Under the pieces are notes generated by a model that had not been told where the DNA came from, ran no database searches, and was given only the letters and a program-made list of their open reading frames with translations. A stretch of DNA of 13,692 nucleotides, taken from an uncultured Collinsella sp. Its GTDB lineage: Bacteria > Actinomycetota > Coriobacteriia > Coriobacteriales > Coriobacteriaceae. The position numbers were made by a program, and so were the translations under genes. Positions within the stretch are counted from its first letter, which is position 1; each line of letters opens with the position of its first letter. Shown piece after piece: positions 1 through 7,159 of the stretch. Location of the stretch: positions 1 through 13,692 of the forward strand of contig URVF01000020.1 in NCBI GenBank assembly GCA_900551185.1. Direction: 5' to 3'.

Positions 1-41
1 ATGCCTAGTCTCGTGGGCTCGGAGATGTGTATAAGAGACAG
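1..41. other. Illumina Nextera transposase adapter (artefact)
   Basis: Bases 8-41 match the Nextera read-2 transposase adapter exactly as I know it, ending in the 19-base Tn5 mosaic end AGATGTGTATAAGAGACAG at 23-41. Bases 1-7 (ATGCCTA) fit the last seven bases of the i7 index CATGCCTA (N706), which lies directly before this adapter in the library molecule. Genome sequence therefore starts at about 42. The mosaic end happens to be open in the rodA frame and encodes the peptide YKRQ, a known adapter-derived contaminant in protein databases. Confidence 0.97.
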
Positions 42-527
42 CAGATGAACCGTCTGACGGTCTTTATCGACCCCGATAATGCCGATTCGGACGATGCCTA
101 CAACCTGCAGCAGTCGCTTATCGCCGTTGGCTCGGGCGGCTTCTTTGGTAAGGGCCTGGGGCATGCGACGCAGTCGGCCGGCGGCTTTCTGCCTGAGTTC
201 CACACCGACTTCGTCTTCGCCTTCCTGTCCGAGACCTTTGGCTTTTGCGGTTCCTTTTTGCTCCTGTGCCTCTACGTGCTGCTGATCTTTTCGACGATTC
301 GCGTCGCCTTTAAGTGTGAGTCCCTGTTTTTGCGTCTTTCGTGTGTCGGCATCGTTGGCATGTGGGCATTCCAGACTTTCGAAAACATCGGCATGTGCAT
401 CGGCATGATGCCGATTACCGGTATTCCGTTACCGTTTATTAGCTTCGGTTCGTCTTCGATGATGATTCAGCTGCTGACGGTGGGTATCGTACAATCCATA
501 TGGCGGCATCGTTCGGGCGCCGCGTAA
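42..527 (+). CDS. rodA: RodA, rod-shape peptidoglycan glycosyltransferase (3' part only)
   Basis: C-terminal 161 residues of a SEDS-family membrane protein; the 5' part is cut off by the contig end and adapter. RodA polymerises lipid II into glycan strands with a class B PBP in the elongation complex. Visible family signatures are GSGGFFGKGLG, the extracytoplasmic segment FLPEFHTDFVFAFLSETFGF, and the last-helix region ENIGMCIGMMPITGIPLPF followed by ISFGSSSM. ENIGM..G..PITGIPLPF is typical of RodA, whereas FtsW usually has a variant of it. Several hydrophobic membrane segments are evident. An open frame extends into the adapter (GTG at 27), but residues encoded before base 42 are artefact. 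The gene ends 18 bases before the next, which fits the tail of an mre/mrd cell-shape operon lying off the left edge. Choice of RodA over FtsW or SpoVE is fairly sure. Confidence 0.9.
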   Translation, partial: QMNRLTVFIDPDNADSDDAYNLQQSLIAVGSGGFFGKGLGHATQSAGGFLPEFHTDFVFAFLSETFGFCGSFLLLCLYVLLIFSTIRVAFKCESLFLRLSCVGIVGMWAFQTFENIGMCIGMMPITGIPLPFISFGSSSMMIQLLTVGIVQSIWRHRSGAA

Positions 528-545
528 CCGCTGGAGGGGTTTGCT

Positions 546-1475
546 ATGAAAATTCCCGTAGATAAGCTGACCCGCGCTTTTAAGATGGGCGCGTCCGTTA
601 AGAAGGATTCCGATACGCCGGTGCGCGTCTCGGTCTATCTGGATTCGTCCGCCTCGCGCTTTCTGGCCGAGACGGTGCGTGACGCCTTTGTGCCGCAGAC
701 GACCTCGGGCATTGTGCGCGTCGAGCGTCTGGGGGAGGAGCGAATTGCTCCAAAGACCGATACCGATGTGGTGCTGGTGCTCTCGTGTGGTTCCGACCAC
801 TTGGAGAGTGCCGTGCAGGAGCTCGTGATCGCCGGCGCGCCCGTGTGCGTGCTTGCCGAGTCTGCTGTGGAGGTGCCGTTTATCGAGGAGTCCACGCCCA
901 TGCTCGGCATGGTAGCGGCAACCGATAAGACGTATCTGCTCGAGACGCTTGCCCGCTGGATTCTCGATCGCACCGACAAGGAAACGGCTTTTGCGGCGAA
1001 CTTTGCCTTCATGCGCATCGCGGCGGCCAACCGTATCATCACCTCGTGCGCGCTCACCAATATGGCGACCGGTGCGCTGGCGTTTTTGCCGGGCGCCGAT
1101 TATCCCGTTATGGCGCTGGCGCAGGTGGGCATGCTCTTTGAGCTCGCTGCCGTCTTTGGACGCGGCATTAAGCCCGAGCGCGGCTACGAGGTCGCGGGCG
1201 TGCTTGCCGGCGGTTTTGTTATCCGCGCGGTCACCCGCGCACTCGTCAAGCAGACGCCGCATATTGGGTTTGCCGTCAAGGCGCTCACTGCCGCCGCGGG
1301 CACCTATGGCATGGGCCGTGCGCTCGTTTCGCTCTACGAGCGCGATGTCGACTACAGCCGTGCCAACGAGGTGGTCACTGCCACGTTCTCCCGCGTTCGC
1401 GATCTGGTGACCACGGTCGCGGGCGCTACCCGTCCTATGGCGTCCTATCAGGACGCATCAGATCTCGCTGCTTAG
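546..1475 (+). CDS. DUF697 (YcjF-like) protein without GTPase domain
   Basis: A 309-residue protein. Residues about 152-268 resemble the DUF697 domain found in YcjF and at the C-terminus of some Era-like GTPases: an Asn-rich helical start (ANRIITSCALTNMATGAL), then LPGADYPV at 181-188, AQVGMLFELAAVFGR, GGFVIRAVTRALVK, and AGTYGMGRAL near 251-260. This region is hydrophobic and probably membrane-associated. Residues 25-145 form an alternating strand/helix region (VRVSVYLDSS, TDVVLVLSCGS, APVCVLAES) that looks like a Rossmann or GTPase-like fold. I see no P-loop GxxxxGK[ST] and no NKxD, so it should not bind GTP in the usual way. ATG is preceded by GGAGGGG at 533-539. It lies between rodA and the radical SAM gene and is probably co-transcribed with both. 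The specific function is unknown. Confidence 0.8.
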   Translation: MKIPVDKLTRAFKMGASVKKDSDTPVRVSVYLDSSASRFLAETVRDAFVPQTTSGIVRVERLGEERIAPKTDTDVVLVLSCGSDHLESAVQELVIAGAPVCVLAESAVEVPFIEESTPMLGMVAATDKTYLLETLARWILDRTDKETAFAANFAFMRIAAANRIITSCALTNMATGALAFLPGADYPVMALAQVGMLFELAAVFGRGIKPERGYEVAGVLAGGFVIRAVTRALVKQTPHIGFAVKALTAAAGTYGMGRALVSLYERDVDYSRANEVVTATFSRVRDLVTTVAGATRPMASYQDASDLAA

Positions 1476-1485
1476 GGGTTTTCCG

Positions 1486-3363
1486 TTGCGCGTTGCATAC
1501 CAAGATTGTTTTCATTTAATTGAGCCGCTGCTCGCCAAGGTCGAGAAGCCGAGCCGCTATATCGATCACGAGTGGGGCACGCTTTCCAAGGCCGATGCCG
1601 ACTACCGTTGCTGCCTGATCTACCCGGATGTGTACGAGGTTGGTCTGCCCAACCAGGGCATCGCCATCCTCTACAACATCCTTAACCAGGCCGAGGGCAT
1701 CTCCTGCGAGCGTGGCTATGTGCCGTGGCCCGATATGGGTGACGCCATGCGCGAGGCGGGCATTCCGCTGCTCTCGCTCGAGGGTGCAGCGCCGGTCGCT
1801 TCGTTTGATATCGTCGGTCTGCATGTGCCGCACGAGATGGCGGTGACGAACTTCCTCGAGGCACTCGACCTCGCTAGCATTCCACTGTTGGCGGCCGACC
1901 GAGGCGAAGACGACCCCATCATCATCGCCGGCGGCCCCTCGGTGTACAACCCCGAGCCGTACGCGGCCTTCTTCGATGCCATCCTCATCGGTGAGGGCGA
2001 GGAATCGCTGCTCGAGACCTGCCAGCTGCATCGCCGCCTGCGTGACGAAGGGGTCCCGCGCGCGCAGATTGTTGAGCAGCTTGCATCCATTGCCGGCAAC
2101 TACGTGCCGTCGCTCTATGAGGTTCGTCACGACGAGCCCTGCTCGCCGCATGGCTACACCGTGCCGCGTGAAGGCAAGGATGCGCCGACCGTGGTCCACA
2201 AGCGCGTCGTTGAGGATTTCGGCGCCACGAATCCGCTGTCGCAGTCGTGCGTGCCCTATGCGCAGCTGGTTCACGACCGCCTGTCTATCGAGATCCTGCG
2301 CGGCTGCGCCCGCGGCTGTCGTTTTTGTCAGGCCGGCATGACGTATCGCCCAGTGCGCGAGCGCTCGGCCGACCAGATCGTCTCGTCGGTGATTCAGGGT
2401 CTGGAAAAGACTGGCTATGACGAGGTGTCGCTGACCTCGCTCTCCACGACCGACCACTCCTGCATTCGCGACGTGCTCGGCAGGCTCAACCGTCGCCTGG
2501 AGGATACGGGTATTCGCGTGTCTATTCCGTCGCAGCGCCTGGATTCGTTTGGCGTGGATATGGCCGAGTCGGTTGCCGGCGAAAAGAAGGGCGGCCTGAC
2601 GTTCGCGCCCGAGGCCGGCAGCCAGCGCATGCGCGACATCATTAACAAAAACGTGACCGAGGAGGACCTGGACCGTGCGGCCAAGGCGGCCTTCGAGGCC
2701 GGCTGGAACCGCATGAAGCTCTACTTTATGATGGGCCTTCCCGGCGAGCGCGACGAGGACATCGTGGCCATCGCCAATCTGGCCGATCACGTGCTGGAGC
2801 TCGGTCGTTCCGTGGTGCCCAAGGCTCGTCGCGGCTCGATCTCGGTGTCCATCTCGGTTTCGGTCTTTATCCCCAAGGCTGCCACGCCGTTCCAGTGGTG
2901 CCCGCAGCTCGACTACGACGACGTCAAGCGTCGCCAGAAGCTGCTTATCACGAGCGTTCGCAACCGTGCCGTCCGCGTTCATTACCACGATGCCGAGACC
3001 TCGCTCATCGAGGCCGCACTGTCCCGCGCCGGTCGTGACATGACGCCCGTCATCATCGACGCTTGGCGCTCGGGCTCTCGCTTTGACGCCTGGGTAGAGC
3101 ATTTCTCGCTCGATAACTGGAAGGAGGCTGCTGCCAAAAACGGCATCGACCTCAATGAACTCGTGCACCTGCCCTACGAGTTGGACTGGCGCCTGCCGTG
3201 GGAGCACGTGAGCCCCGGCTGCACACGCGGCTTTCTCGAGCGCGAGTACCGTCGCTCGCTCGAGGGCGTCACGACTCCCGACTGCACCCGCACGTCGTGC
3301 ACCGGCTGCGGGATCTGCCCCACGCTCCACGCCAAGAATGTATTGATGGGTGATCGCGCATGA
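1486..3363 (+). CDS. Radical SAM protein, TIGR03960 family (B12-binding-like N-terminus)
   Basis: A 625-residue enzyme of unknown reaction. The N-terminus (LLAKVEKPSRYIDHEWG) is typical of the TIGR03960 family. Residues about 90-180 resemble the cobalamin-binding-like domain of many radical SAM proteins, with AGGPSVYNPEPYAAFFDA from 148 and IGEGEES at 168-174; the DxHxxG cobalamin ligand motif is not evident. The radical SAM core starts at EILRGCARGCRFC, giving the CxxxCxxC cluster C274, C278 and C281. A second Cys group near the C-terminus (C600, C605, C608, C611 in CTRTSCTGCGIC) may hold another Fe-S cluster. TTG is the start: it follows AGGGG at 1474-1478, which overlaps the previous stop codon, and it keeps the family N-terminus. 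The gene overlaps the next by 4 bases (ATGA), so the two products are probably coupled. In some bacteria the two are fused. Confidence 0.9.
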   Translation: MRVAYQDCFHLIEPLLAKVEKPSRYIDHEWGTLSKADADYRCCLIYPDVYEVGLPNQGIAILYNILNQAEGISCERGYVPWPDMGDAMREAGIPLLSLEGAAPVASFDIVGLHVPHEMAVTNFLEALDLASIPLLAADRGEDDPIIIAGGPSVYNPEPYAAFFDAILIGEGEESLLETCQLHRRLRDEGVPRAQIVEQLASIAGNYVPSLYEVRHDEPCSPHGYTVPREGKDAPTVVHKRVVEDFGATNPLSQSCVPYAQLVHDRLSIEILRGCARGCRFCQAGMTYRPVRERSADQIVSSVIQGLEKTGYDEVSLTSLSTTDHSCIRDVLGRLNRRLEDTGIRVSIPSQRLDSFGVDMAESVAGEKKGGLTFAPEAGSQRMRDIINKNVTEEDLDRAAKAAFEAGWNRMKLYFMMGLPGERDEDIVAIANLADHVLELGRSVVPKARRGSISVSISVSVFIPKAATPFQWCPQLDYDDVKRRQKLLITSVRNRAVRVHYHDAETSLIEAALSRAGRDMTPVIIDAWRSGSRFDAWVEHFSLDNWKEAAAKNGIDLNELVHLPYELDWRLPWEHVSPGCTRGFLEREYRRSLEGVTTPDCTRTSCTGCGICPTLHAKNVLMGDRA

Positions 3364-4172
3364 GTGAGCGCCTGACCGACAACCCCTCGCTCTTTAGGCT
3401 TCGTGTTCGCTATGGCAAGTGCGATCGCCTTAAGTACCTGGGCCATCTCGAAGTGATCCATACCATTGAGCGCATCGTGCGCCGTGCGGGACTTCCCTAT
3501 GCCGTCACGCAGGGCTTCTCTCCGCACATGCGCGTGGGCTTCTCTTCGGCGCTACCGGTGGGTACGTCGTCGACATGTGAGTGGTATGACCTGTTTATGA
3601 CCGAGTTCGTGGCGCTCGACGAGGCGTTTGGGCGCCTGGCTGCGGCGTCTCCGGCCGATCTGGCGCCCATCGAGGCGGCGTACATCGACGTGCGCACGCC
3701 GGCGTTGACGGCGCAGCTCACGCGCCTGTCGTATCGCATCGACCTGCATCTGGACCCCGAGGCGCCCGTAAGCGCCGACGAGGTGCATCGTGCGATCGAC
3801 ACGCTGCGCGCGGGCCATGGCATCGACTACGCGCGCGGAAAAAAGAGCAAGCGCTTGGATTTGGATCACACGCTCGTGGGCTATGAGCTCACGGCGGGGG
3901 AGCGCCCGGATCATTTGGTGCTCATGCTCGACACCCATGCTGACAACGAGGGCTCCATGCGTCCGGAAATTTTGCTTTCCGCTGCTGATGTTTTGTTGCA
4001 GGGCTTGACCCCGGGCGTGGATGCACCTATTGTTTCCACCGGTATGCAAGACCTCGTGACCATCTGCTCCTACGATGTCGAGCGTCAGAATCAAGCATGC
4101 GAGGACGACGAGGGCCGACTCGTCAGCCCCATACCTGTGCGAACTTGTGGATTTGCTCCACATACTCGTTGA
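3360..4172 (+). CDS. TIGR03936/DUF2344 radical SAM-associated protein
   Basis: A 270-residue partner of the radical SAM protein. The conserved N-terminus is visible at residues about 11-70: FRLRVRYGKCDRLKYLGHLE, then RAGLPYAVTQGFSPHMRVGF and SSALPVGTSS. This is the DUF2344 signature, often found fused to or directly after TIGR03960 proteins. The ATG lies inside the upstream stop region (ATGA), a classic arrangement for translational coupling. The last 30 or so residues (from about QNQACEDDEGR) look lineage-specific. The stop codon at 4170-4172 overlaps the -35 box of the rplU promoter. No catalytic motif is obvious. An assistant or substrate-recognition role for the radical SAM enzyme is inferred from gene pairing only. 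Confidence 0.88.
   Translation: MSERLTDNPSLFRLRVRYGKCDRLKYLGHLEVIHTIERIVRRAGLPYAVTQGFSPHMRVGFSSALPVGTSSTCEWYDLFMTEFVALDEAFGRLAAASPADLAPIEAAYIDVRTPALTAQLTRLSYRIDLHLDPEAPVSADEVHRAIDTLRAGHGIDYARGKKSKRLDLDHTLVGYELTAGERPDHLVLMLDTHADNEGSMRPEILLSAADVLLQGLTPGVDAPIVSTGMQDLVTICSYDVERQNQACEDDEGRLVSPIPVRTCGFAPHTR
4146..4162 (+). repeat. Small inverted repeat upstream of the rplU promoter
   Basis: TGTGGA (4146-4151), loop TTTGC, TCCACA (4157-4162): a perfect 6-base stem. It lies in the last codons of the DUF2344 gene and ends 6 bases before the -35 box. It could be an operator or chance; it has no T-tract, so it is not an intrinsic terminator. Confidence 0.3.
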
Positions 4173-4197
4173 CGGGGGTATTTTCGCCTGCTACTAT
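4169..4197 (+). promoter_or_regulatory. Sigma-70-type promoter for rplU-rpmA
   Basis: TTGACG (4169-4174, 5 of 6 to consensus), 17-base spacer, TACTAT (4192-4197, 4 of 6). Transcription would start near 4204, giving a leader of about 36 bases. The -35 box overlaps the TGA stop of the DUF2344 gene. The position directly before two highly expressed ribosomal protein genes supports the call. Confidence 0.65.
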
Positions 4198-4239
4198 ATT
4201 CGGCTGTTGCACTAACTGATGCATGAAGGGCAAGTAAAC

Positions 4240-4614
4240 ATGTACGCAATCGTTAACACGGGCGGCAAGCAGTACAAGGTCGCCACCGACGATGTCATCA
4301 CCGTCGAGAAGATCGAGGGCAATGAGGGCGACAAGGTCACCCTGCCGGTTATCTTCCTCAACGATGGTAAGAAGATCGTCACCGATCCCGACAAGCTGGC
4401 CAAGGCCAAGGTTACCGCTCAGATCGTTGAGCAGTTCAAGGGCGAGAAGCAGCTGGTCTTCAAGTTCCACAAGCGCAAGCGCTATCGTCGTCTGAAGGGT
4501 CACCGTCAGCAGCTCACCAAGCTTAAGATCGTGAAGGTTCAGGCTACCTCCCGCGCCAAGAAGGCTGTCAAGGCAGAGGCTGAGGCTGTTGCCGAGGCTC
4601 CCGTCGCCGAGTAG
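4240..4614 (+). CDS. rplU: 50S ribosomal protein L21
   Basis: A 124-residue L21, a protein of the large subunit that contacts 23S rRNA. The N-terminus MYAIVNTGGKQYKV and the region KFHKRKRYRRLKGHRQQLTKLKI are diagnostic. The start is ATG 4240, with AAGGG at 4226-4230. An in-frame ATG 21 bases upstream (4219) would add seven residues that do not belong to the family and has no ribosome binding site. The C-terminus runs about 20 residues past the usual end with an Ala/Glu/Val-rich tail (KAEAEAVAEAPVAE). It is followed by rpmA after 33 bases, the standard L21-L27 pair. Confidence 0.97.
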   Translation: MYAIVNTGGKQYKVATDDVITVEKIEGNEGDKVTLPVIFLNDGKKIVTDPDKLAKAKVTAQIVEQFKGEKQLVFKFHKRKRYRRLKGHRQQLTKLKIVKVQATSRAKKAVKAEAEAVAEAPVAE

Positions 4615-4647
4615 ATTACACTCGTAACGAAAGAGTAGGTATACACA

Positions 4648-4905
4648 ATGGCACACAAAAAAGGACTCGGTTCCTCCCGTAATGGCCGTGACTCCCGCGG
4701 TCAGCGCCTTGGCACGAAGCGCTATGCCGGCCAGACGGTAACCACGGGCACGATTCTCGTCCGTCAGCACGGCACGCACATCCACCCGGGTGAGAACGTT
4801 GGCCGTGGTAAGGACGACACGCTGTTCGCGCTGGTCGACGGTACCGTTGAGTTCCACAAGGGTATCAAGCACAGGGTCAGCGTACGCCCGCTCGCGAACG
4901 CGTAA
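4648..4905 (+). CDS. rpmA: 50S ribosomal protein L27
   Basis: An 85-residue L27 with the invariant start MAHKKGLGSSRNGRDS, then GQRLGTKRYAGQTV, RQHGTHIHPGENVGRGKDDT and FALVDGTVEF. Its N-terminal tail reaches the peptidyl transferase centre. The protein starts directly at the mature sequence and lacks the short N-terminal extension that is removed by the Prp protease in Firmicutes. The ribosome binding site is modest (AAGAG/TAGGT at 4631-4640). It ends 25 bases before the terminator-like hairpin that separates it from obgE. Confidence 0.97.
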   Translation: MAHKKGLGSSRNGRDSRGQRLGTKRYAGQTVTTGTILVRQHGTHIHPGENVGRGKDDTLFALVDGTVEFHKGIKHRVSVRPLANA

Positions 4906-4930
4906 TTCACCCTTCATAGAGCACATATGT

Positions 4931-4974
4931 GGGAGGCACTTGAGTTTTAGGATTCAAGGGTCTCCCTCTTTTTT
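4931..4974 (+). terminator. Intrinsic terminator-like hairpin between rpmA and obgE
   Basis: GGGAG (4931-4935) pairs with CTCCC (4962-4966), and inside it CTTGA (4939-4943) pairs with TCAAG (4954-4958) around a 10-base loop. Three-base internal loops (GCA and GGT) separate the two stems. TCTTTTTT follows at 4967-4974. The AGGAGG ribosome binding site of obgE begins at 4977, only 2 bases after the T-tract. No promoter is seen between hairpin and obgE, so it probably acts as a partial terminator that lowers obgE output relative to rplU-rpmA. Confidence 0.75.
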
Positions 4975-4990
4975 GTAGGAGGCGATTCTG

Positions 4991-6466
4991 TTGTCACAGT
5001 TCACCGATATCAGCCGCATTAACGTGTGCGGCGGCGACGGCGGAGCCGGATGTATGTCGTTTAGGCGCGAGGCATTTGTCCCCAAGGGCGGCCCCGATGG
5101 CGGCGACGGCGGTCGTGGCGGCAATGTCGTCATCCAGGCCGATGCTCAGCTGTCTTCGCTGATCGATTACCGCTTTAAGCATCACTTCCGCGCCGAGCGC
5201 GGCACGCACGGGCAGGGTGCCCGTCGTAACGGCAAGAGCGGCGAGGACCTGATTCTCAAGGTCCCTATGGGCACCGTGGTGCGCGAGCTCGACCCCGAGA
5301 CGCAGACCCCGATGTTCGAGATTGCCGATCTGGTGCATGATGGCGAGCGCGTTGTCGTGGCCCCTGGTGGCGCCGGTGGTCTCGGCAATACGCACTTTGT
5401 GACGTCGGTGCGCCGCGCGCCCGCGTTCGCCCAGCTGGGCGAGCCGGCCGAGGAGCACTGGATTGAGCTCGAGATGAAGCTTATGGCTGATGCCGCGCTC
5501 GTGGGCTTTCCCTCGGTGGGTAAGTCATCGCTCATTGCGCGCATGAGTGCCGCCCGCCCCAAGATCGCTGATTACCCGTTTACCACGCTCGTGCCGAACC
5601 TCGGCATGGTGCGTGCCGGCGAATATTCTTACGTCGTTGCCGACGTCCCCGGTCTCATCGAGGGCGCGAGCGAGGGCAAGGGCCTGGGTCACCAGTTCCT
5701 GCGCCACATTGAGCGTACGGCCCTAATCATGCATGTCGTCGACATGACGGGTGGTTTTGAGGATCGCGATCCGGTCGAGGACTATCGCATCATCAACCGC
5801 GAGCTCGAGCAGTATGGCGCCGAGCTTTCGGAGCGTCCGCAGATTGTCGTTGCCAACAAGTGCGACGCGCCGGGCACGGCCGATAAGATTGCCGACCTCA
5901 AGCGTGCAGCGCTCGACGATGGCCATATGTTCTTTGCCGTGTCTGCCGTGACGGGCGCCGGCCTCAACACGCTGATGCTTGCCGTGGGTGAGCAGGTGGC
6001 CAAGCTCCGCGCCGAGCTGGCGGTCTCCGATGAGCCGGTCGACCTGCGCGACGATGAATGGGAGCGCCGTCGCCTGCAGCGAGAGAAGCGTTTCCGCATT
6101 GTCCAGGAAGAGCCCGGTGCCTTCCGCGTGGTCGGTCGTGCCATCGAGCGCATGGTCATTCAGACCGACTGGGAAAATGAGGAAGCCGTCATTTACCTGC
6201 AGCATAAGTTTGCGCGTATGGGTGTTGACGATGCGCTCGAGAAGGCCGGTTGCCGTGCGGGCGACGAGGTCCGCATTTGCCAGCGCGCCTTTGACTTTGA
6301 GGGCGCCGAGGACTTCTCGGAGTACGAGGAGCTCGAGGATGCTGGCGAGGACGTTGCCGTTGAAGCCATTGACGTGGCCGATGCTGCGGATGAGGGCGTC
6401 GAGGTTGTCGATGCGACGGATGCAGCGGATGCCGCGGGCGATACCGAGACACCGGAGGGCGAGTAA
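4991..6466 (+). CDS. obgE: Obg family GTPase (ObgE/CgtA)
   Basis: A 491-residue GTPase acting in late 50S assembly and stress signalling. The glycine-rich Obg domain covers residues about 1-158 (GGDGGAGCMSFRREAFVPKG, GGDGGRGGNVV). The G domain follows: G1 GFPSVGKS at 172-179, switch region DYPFTTLVPNLG, G3 DVPG at 218-221, G4 NKCD at 289-292 and G5 SAV at 318-320. An OCT-type C-terminal domain spans about 360-435. The last 50 or so residues are a strongly acidic, Ala/Asp/Val-rich tail, so the protein is longer than the common 340-430 residues. Start is TTG 4991 with AGGAGG at 4977-4982, giving the expected MSQFTDISRINVCGGDGG. Its place after rplU-rpmA is widely conserved. Confidence 0.96.
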   Translation: MSQFTDISRINVCGGDGGAGCMSFRREAFVPKGGPDGGDGGRGGNVVIQADAQLSSLIDYRFKHHFRAERGTHGQGARRNGKSGEDLILKVPMGTVVRELDPETQTPMFEIADLVHDGERVVVAPGGAGGLGNTHFVTSVRRAPAFAQLGEPAEEHWIELEMKLMADAALVGFPSVGKSSLIARMSAARPKIADYPFTTLVPNLGMVRAGEYSYVVADVPGLIEGASEGKGLGHQFLRHIERTALIMHVVDMTGGFEDRDPVEDYRIINRELEQYGAELSERPQIVVANKCDAPGTADKIADLKRAALDDGHMFFAVSAVTGAGLNTLMLAVGEQVAKLRAELAVSDEPVDLRDDEWERRRLQREKRFRIVQEEPGAFRVVGRAIERMVIQTDWENEEAVIYLQHKFARMGVDDALEKAGCRAGDEVRICQRAFDFEGAEDFSEYEELEDAGEDVAVEAIDVADAADEGVEVVDATDAADAAGDTETPEGE

Positions 6467-6469
6467 GCC

Positions 6470-7147
6470 ATGTCGCTGCGCGGTGGAATCGGTCTGCCCG
6501 AGCTTCCTCTAGAGGACGGGCAGGAGTTTAGGCTCGGCATTATGGGTGGCACCTTTGATCCCATCCATTACGGGCACCTGGTGACCGCCGAGCAGGCGCG
6601 CGAGTCGCTCGACTTGGACGCTGTGCTCTTTATGCCGGCGGGTTCTCCTGCCTTTAAGCTTGACAAGCCGGTGACGCCTGCCGAGGACCGTTATGCCATG
6701 ACGGTCCTCGCCACCGCCGCGAACCCGGCTTTTTTGGCGAGCCGGTTCGAGATCGACCGCCCGGGCGTAACCTATACGGCCGATACGCTTCATGCCCTTC
6801 GCGACTTTTACCCGCCGCAGGTAAAGCTCTACTTTATTACGGGCGCCGACGCGATCATCGATATCGTGACCTGGCATGATGCCGAACGAATCGCTGAGCT
6901 TGCTACCTTTATTGCGGCGACACGACCGGGCTTTGATATCGATACGGCGCGTGCCCGAATCAAAGAGTCGGGGCTGCCGTTCGACGTGCGCTATATTCAG
7001 ATTCCAGCGTTGGCGATCAGCTCGACGAACATTCGTAAGCGAGTTGCCCGCGGTATGAGCGTGCGCTATCTTACGAGCGAGTCCGTGCTCGGCTACATTC
7101 GCAAACGCAGGCTATATGCCGATTTGGGCCAAGAAGATTTTGAGTGA
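6470..7147 (+). CDS. nadD: Nicotinate-nucleotide adenylyltransferase
   Basis: A 225-residue cytoplasmic enzyme that joins nicotinate mononucleotide and ATP to give deamido-NAD in NAD synthesis. Motifs are GGTFDPIHYGH at 26-36 (HxGH at 33-36), FMPAGSPAFK, the central FITGADAIIDIVTWHDAER, and the second nucleotidyltransferase signature ISSTNIRKR at 183-191. About 20 residues precede the usual start of the family. The ATG at 6470 has a strong GGAGGG at 6454-6459, and the only internal ATG in this region (GIM) has no good ribosome binding site, so the extension is probably real. It starts 3 bases after the obgE stop. The obgE-nadD-yqeK-rsfS order is common. Confidence 0.95.
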   Translation: MSLRGGIGLPELPLEDGQEFRLGIMGGTFDPIHYGHLVTAEQARESLDLDAVLFMPAGSPAFKLDKPVTPAEDRYAMTVLATAANPAFLASRFEIDRPGVTYTADTLHALRDFYPPQVKLYFITGADAIIDIVTWHDAERIAELATFIAATRPGFDIDTARARIKESGLPFDVRYIQIPALAISSTNIRKRVARGMSVRYLTSESVLGYIRKRRLYADLGQEDFE

Positions 7148-7159
7148 TGGGGGTCTACG

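Noticed and set aside
429..1262. 277-codon minus-strand frame over the end of rodA and the DUF697 gene
   Set aside because: Composition is typical of an antisense shadow (many His and Arg), and it crosses two real genes on the other strand.
1516..3330. Long open frame (604 codons) on the minus strand opposite the radical SAM gene
   Set aside because: It mirrors a GC-rich coding gene, its product is Arg/His/Ala-rich without any family motif, and the + strand gene is a clear family member. It is a shadow of codon bias.
4223..4237. Four-codon upstream frame (MKGK stop) just before rplU
   Set aside because: It has no ribosome binding site of its own and overlaps the one used by rplU; this short a frame is expected by chance.
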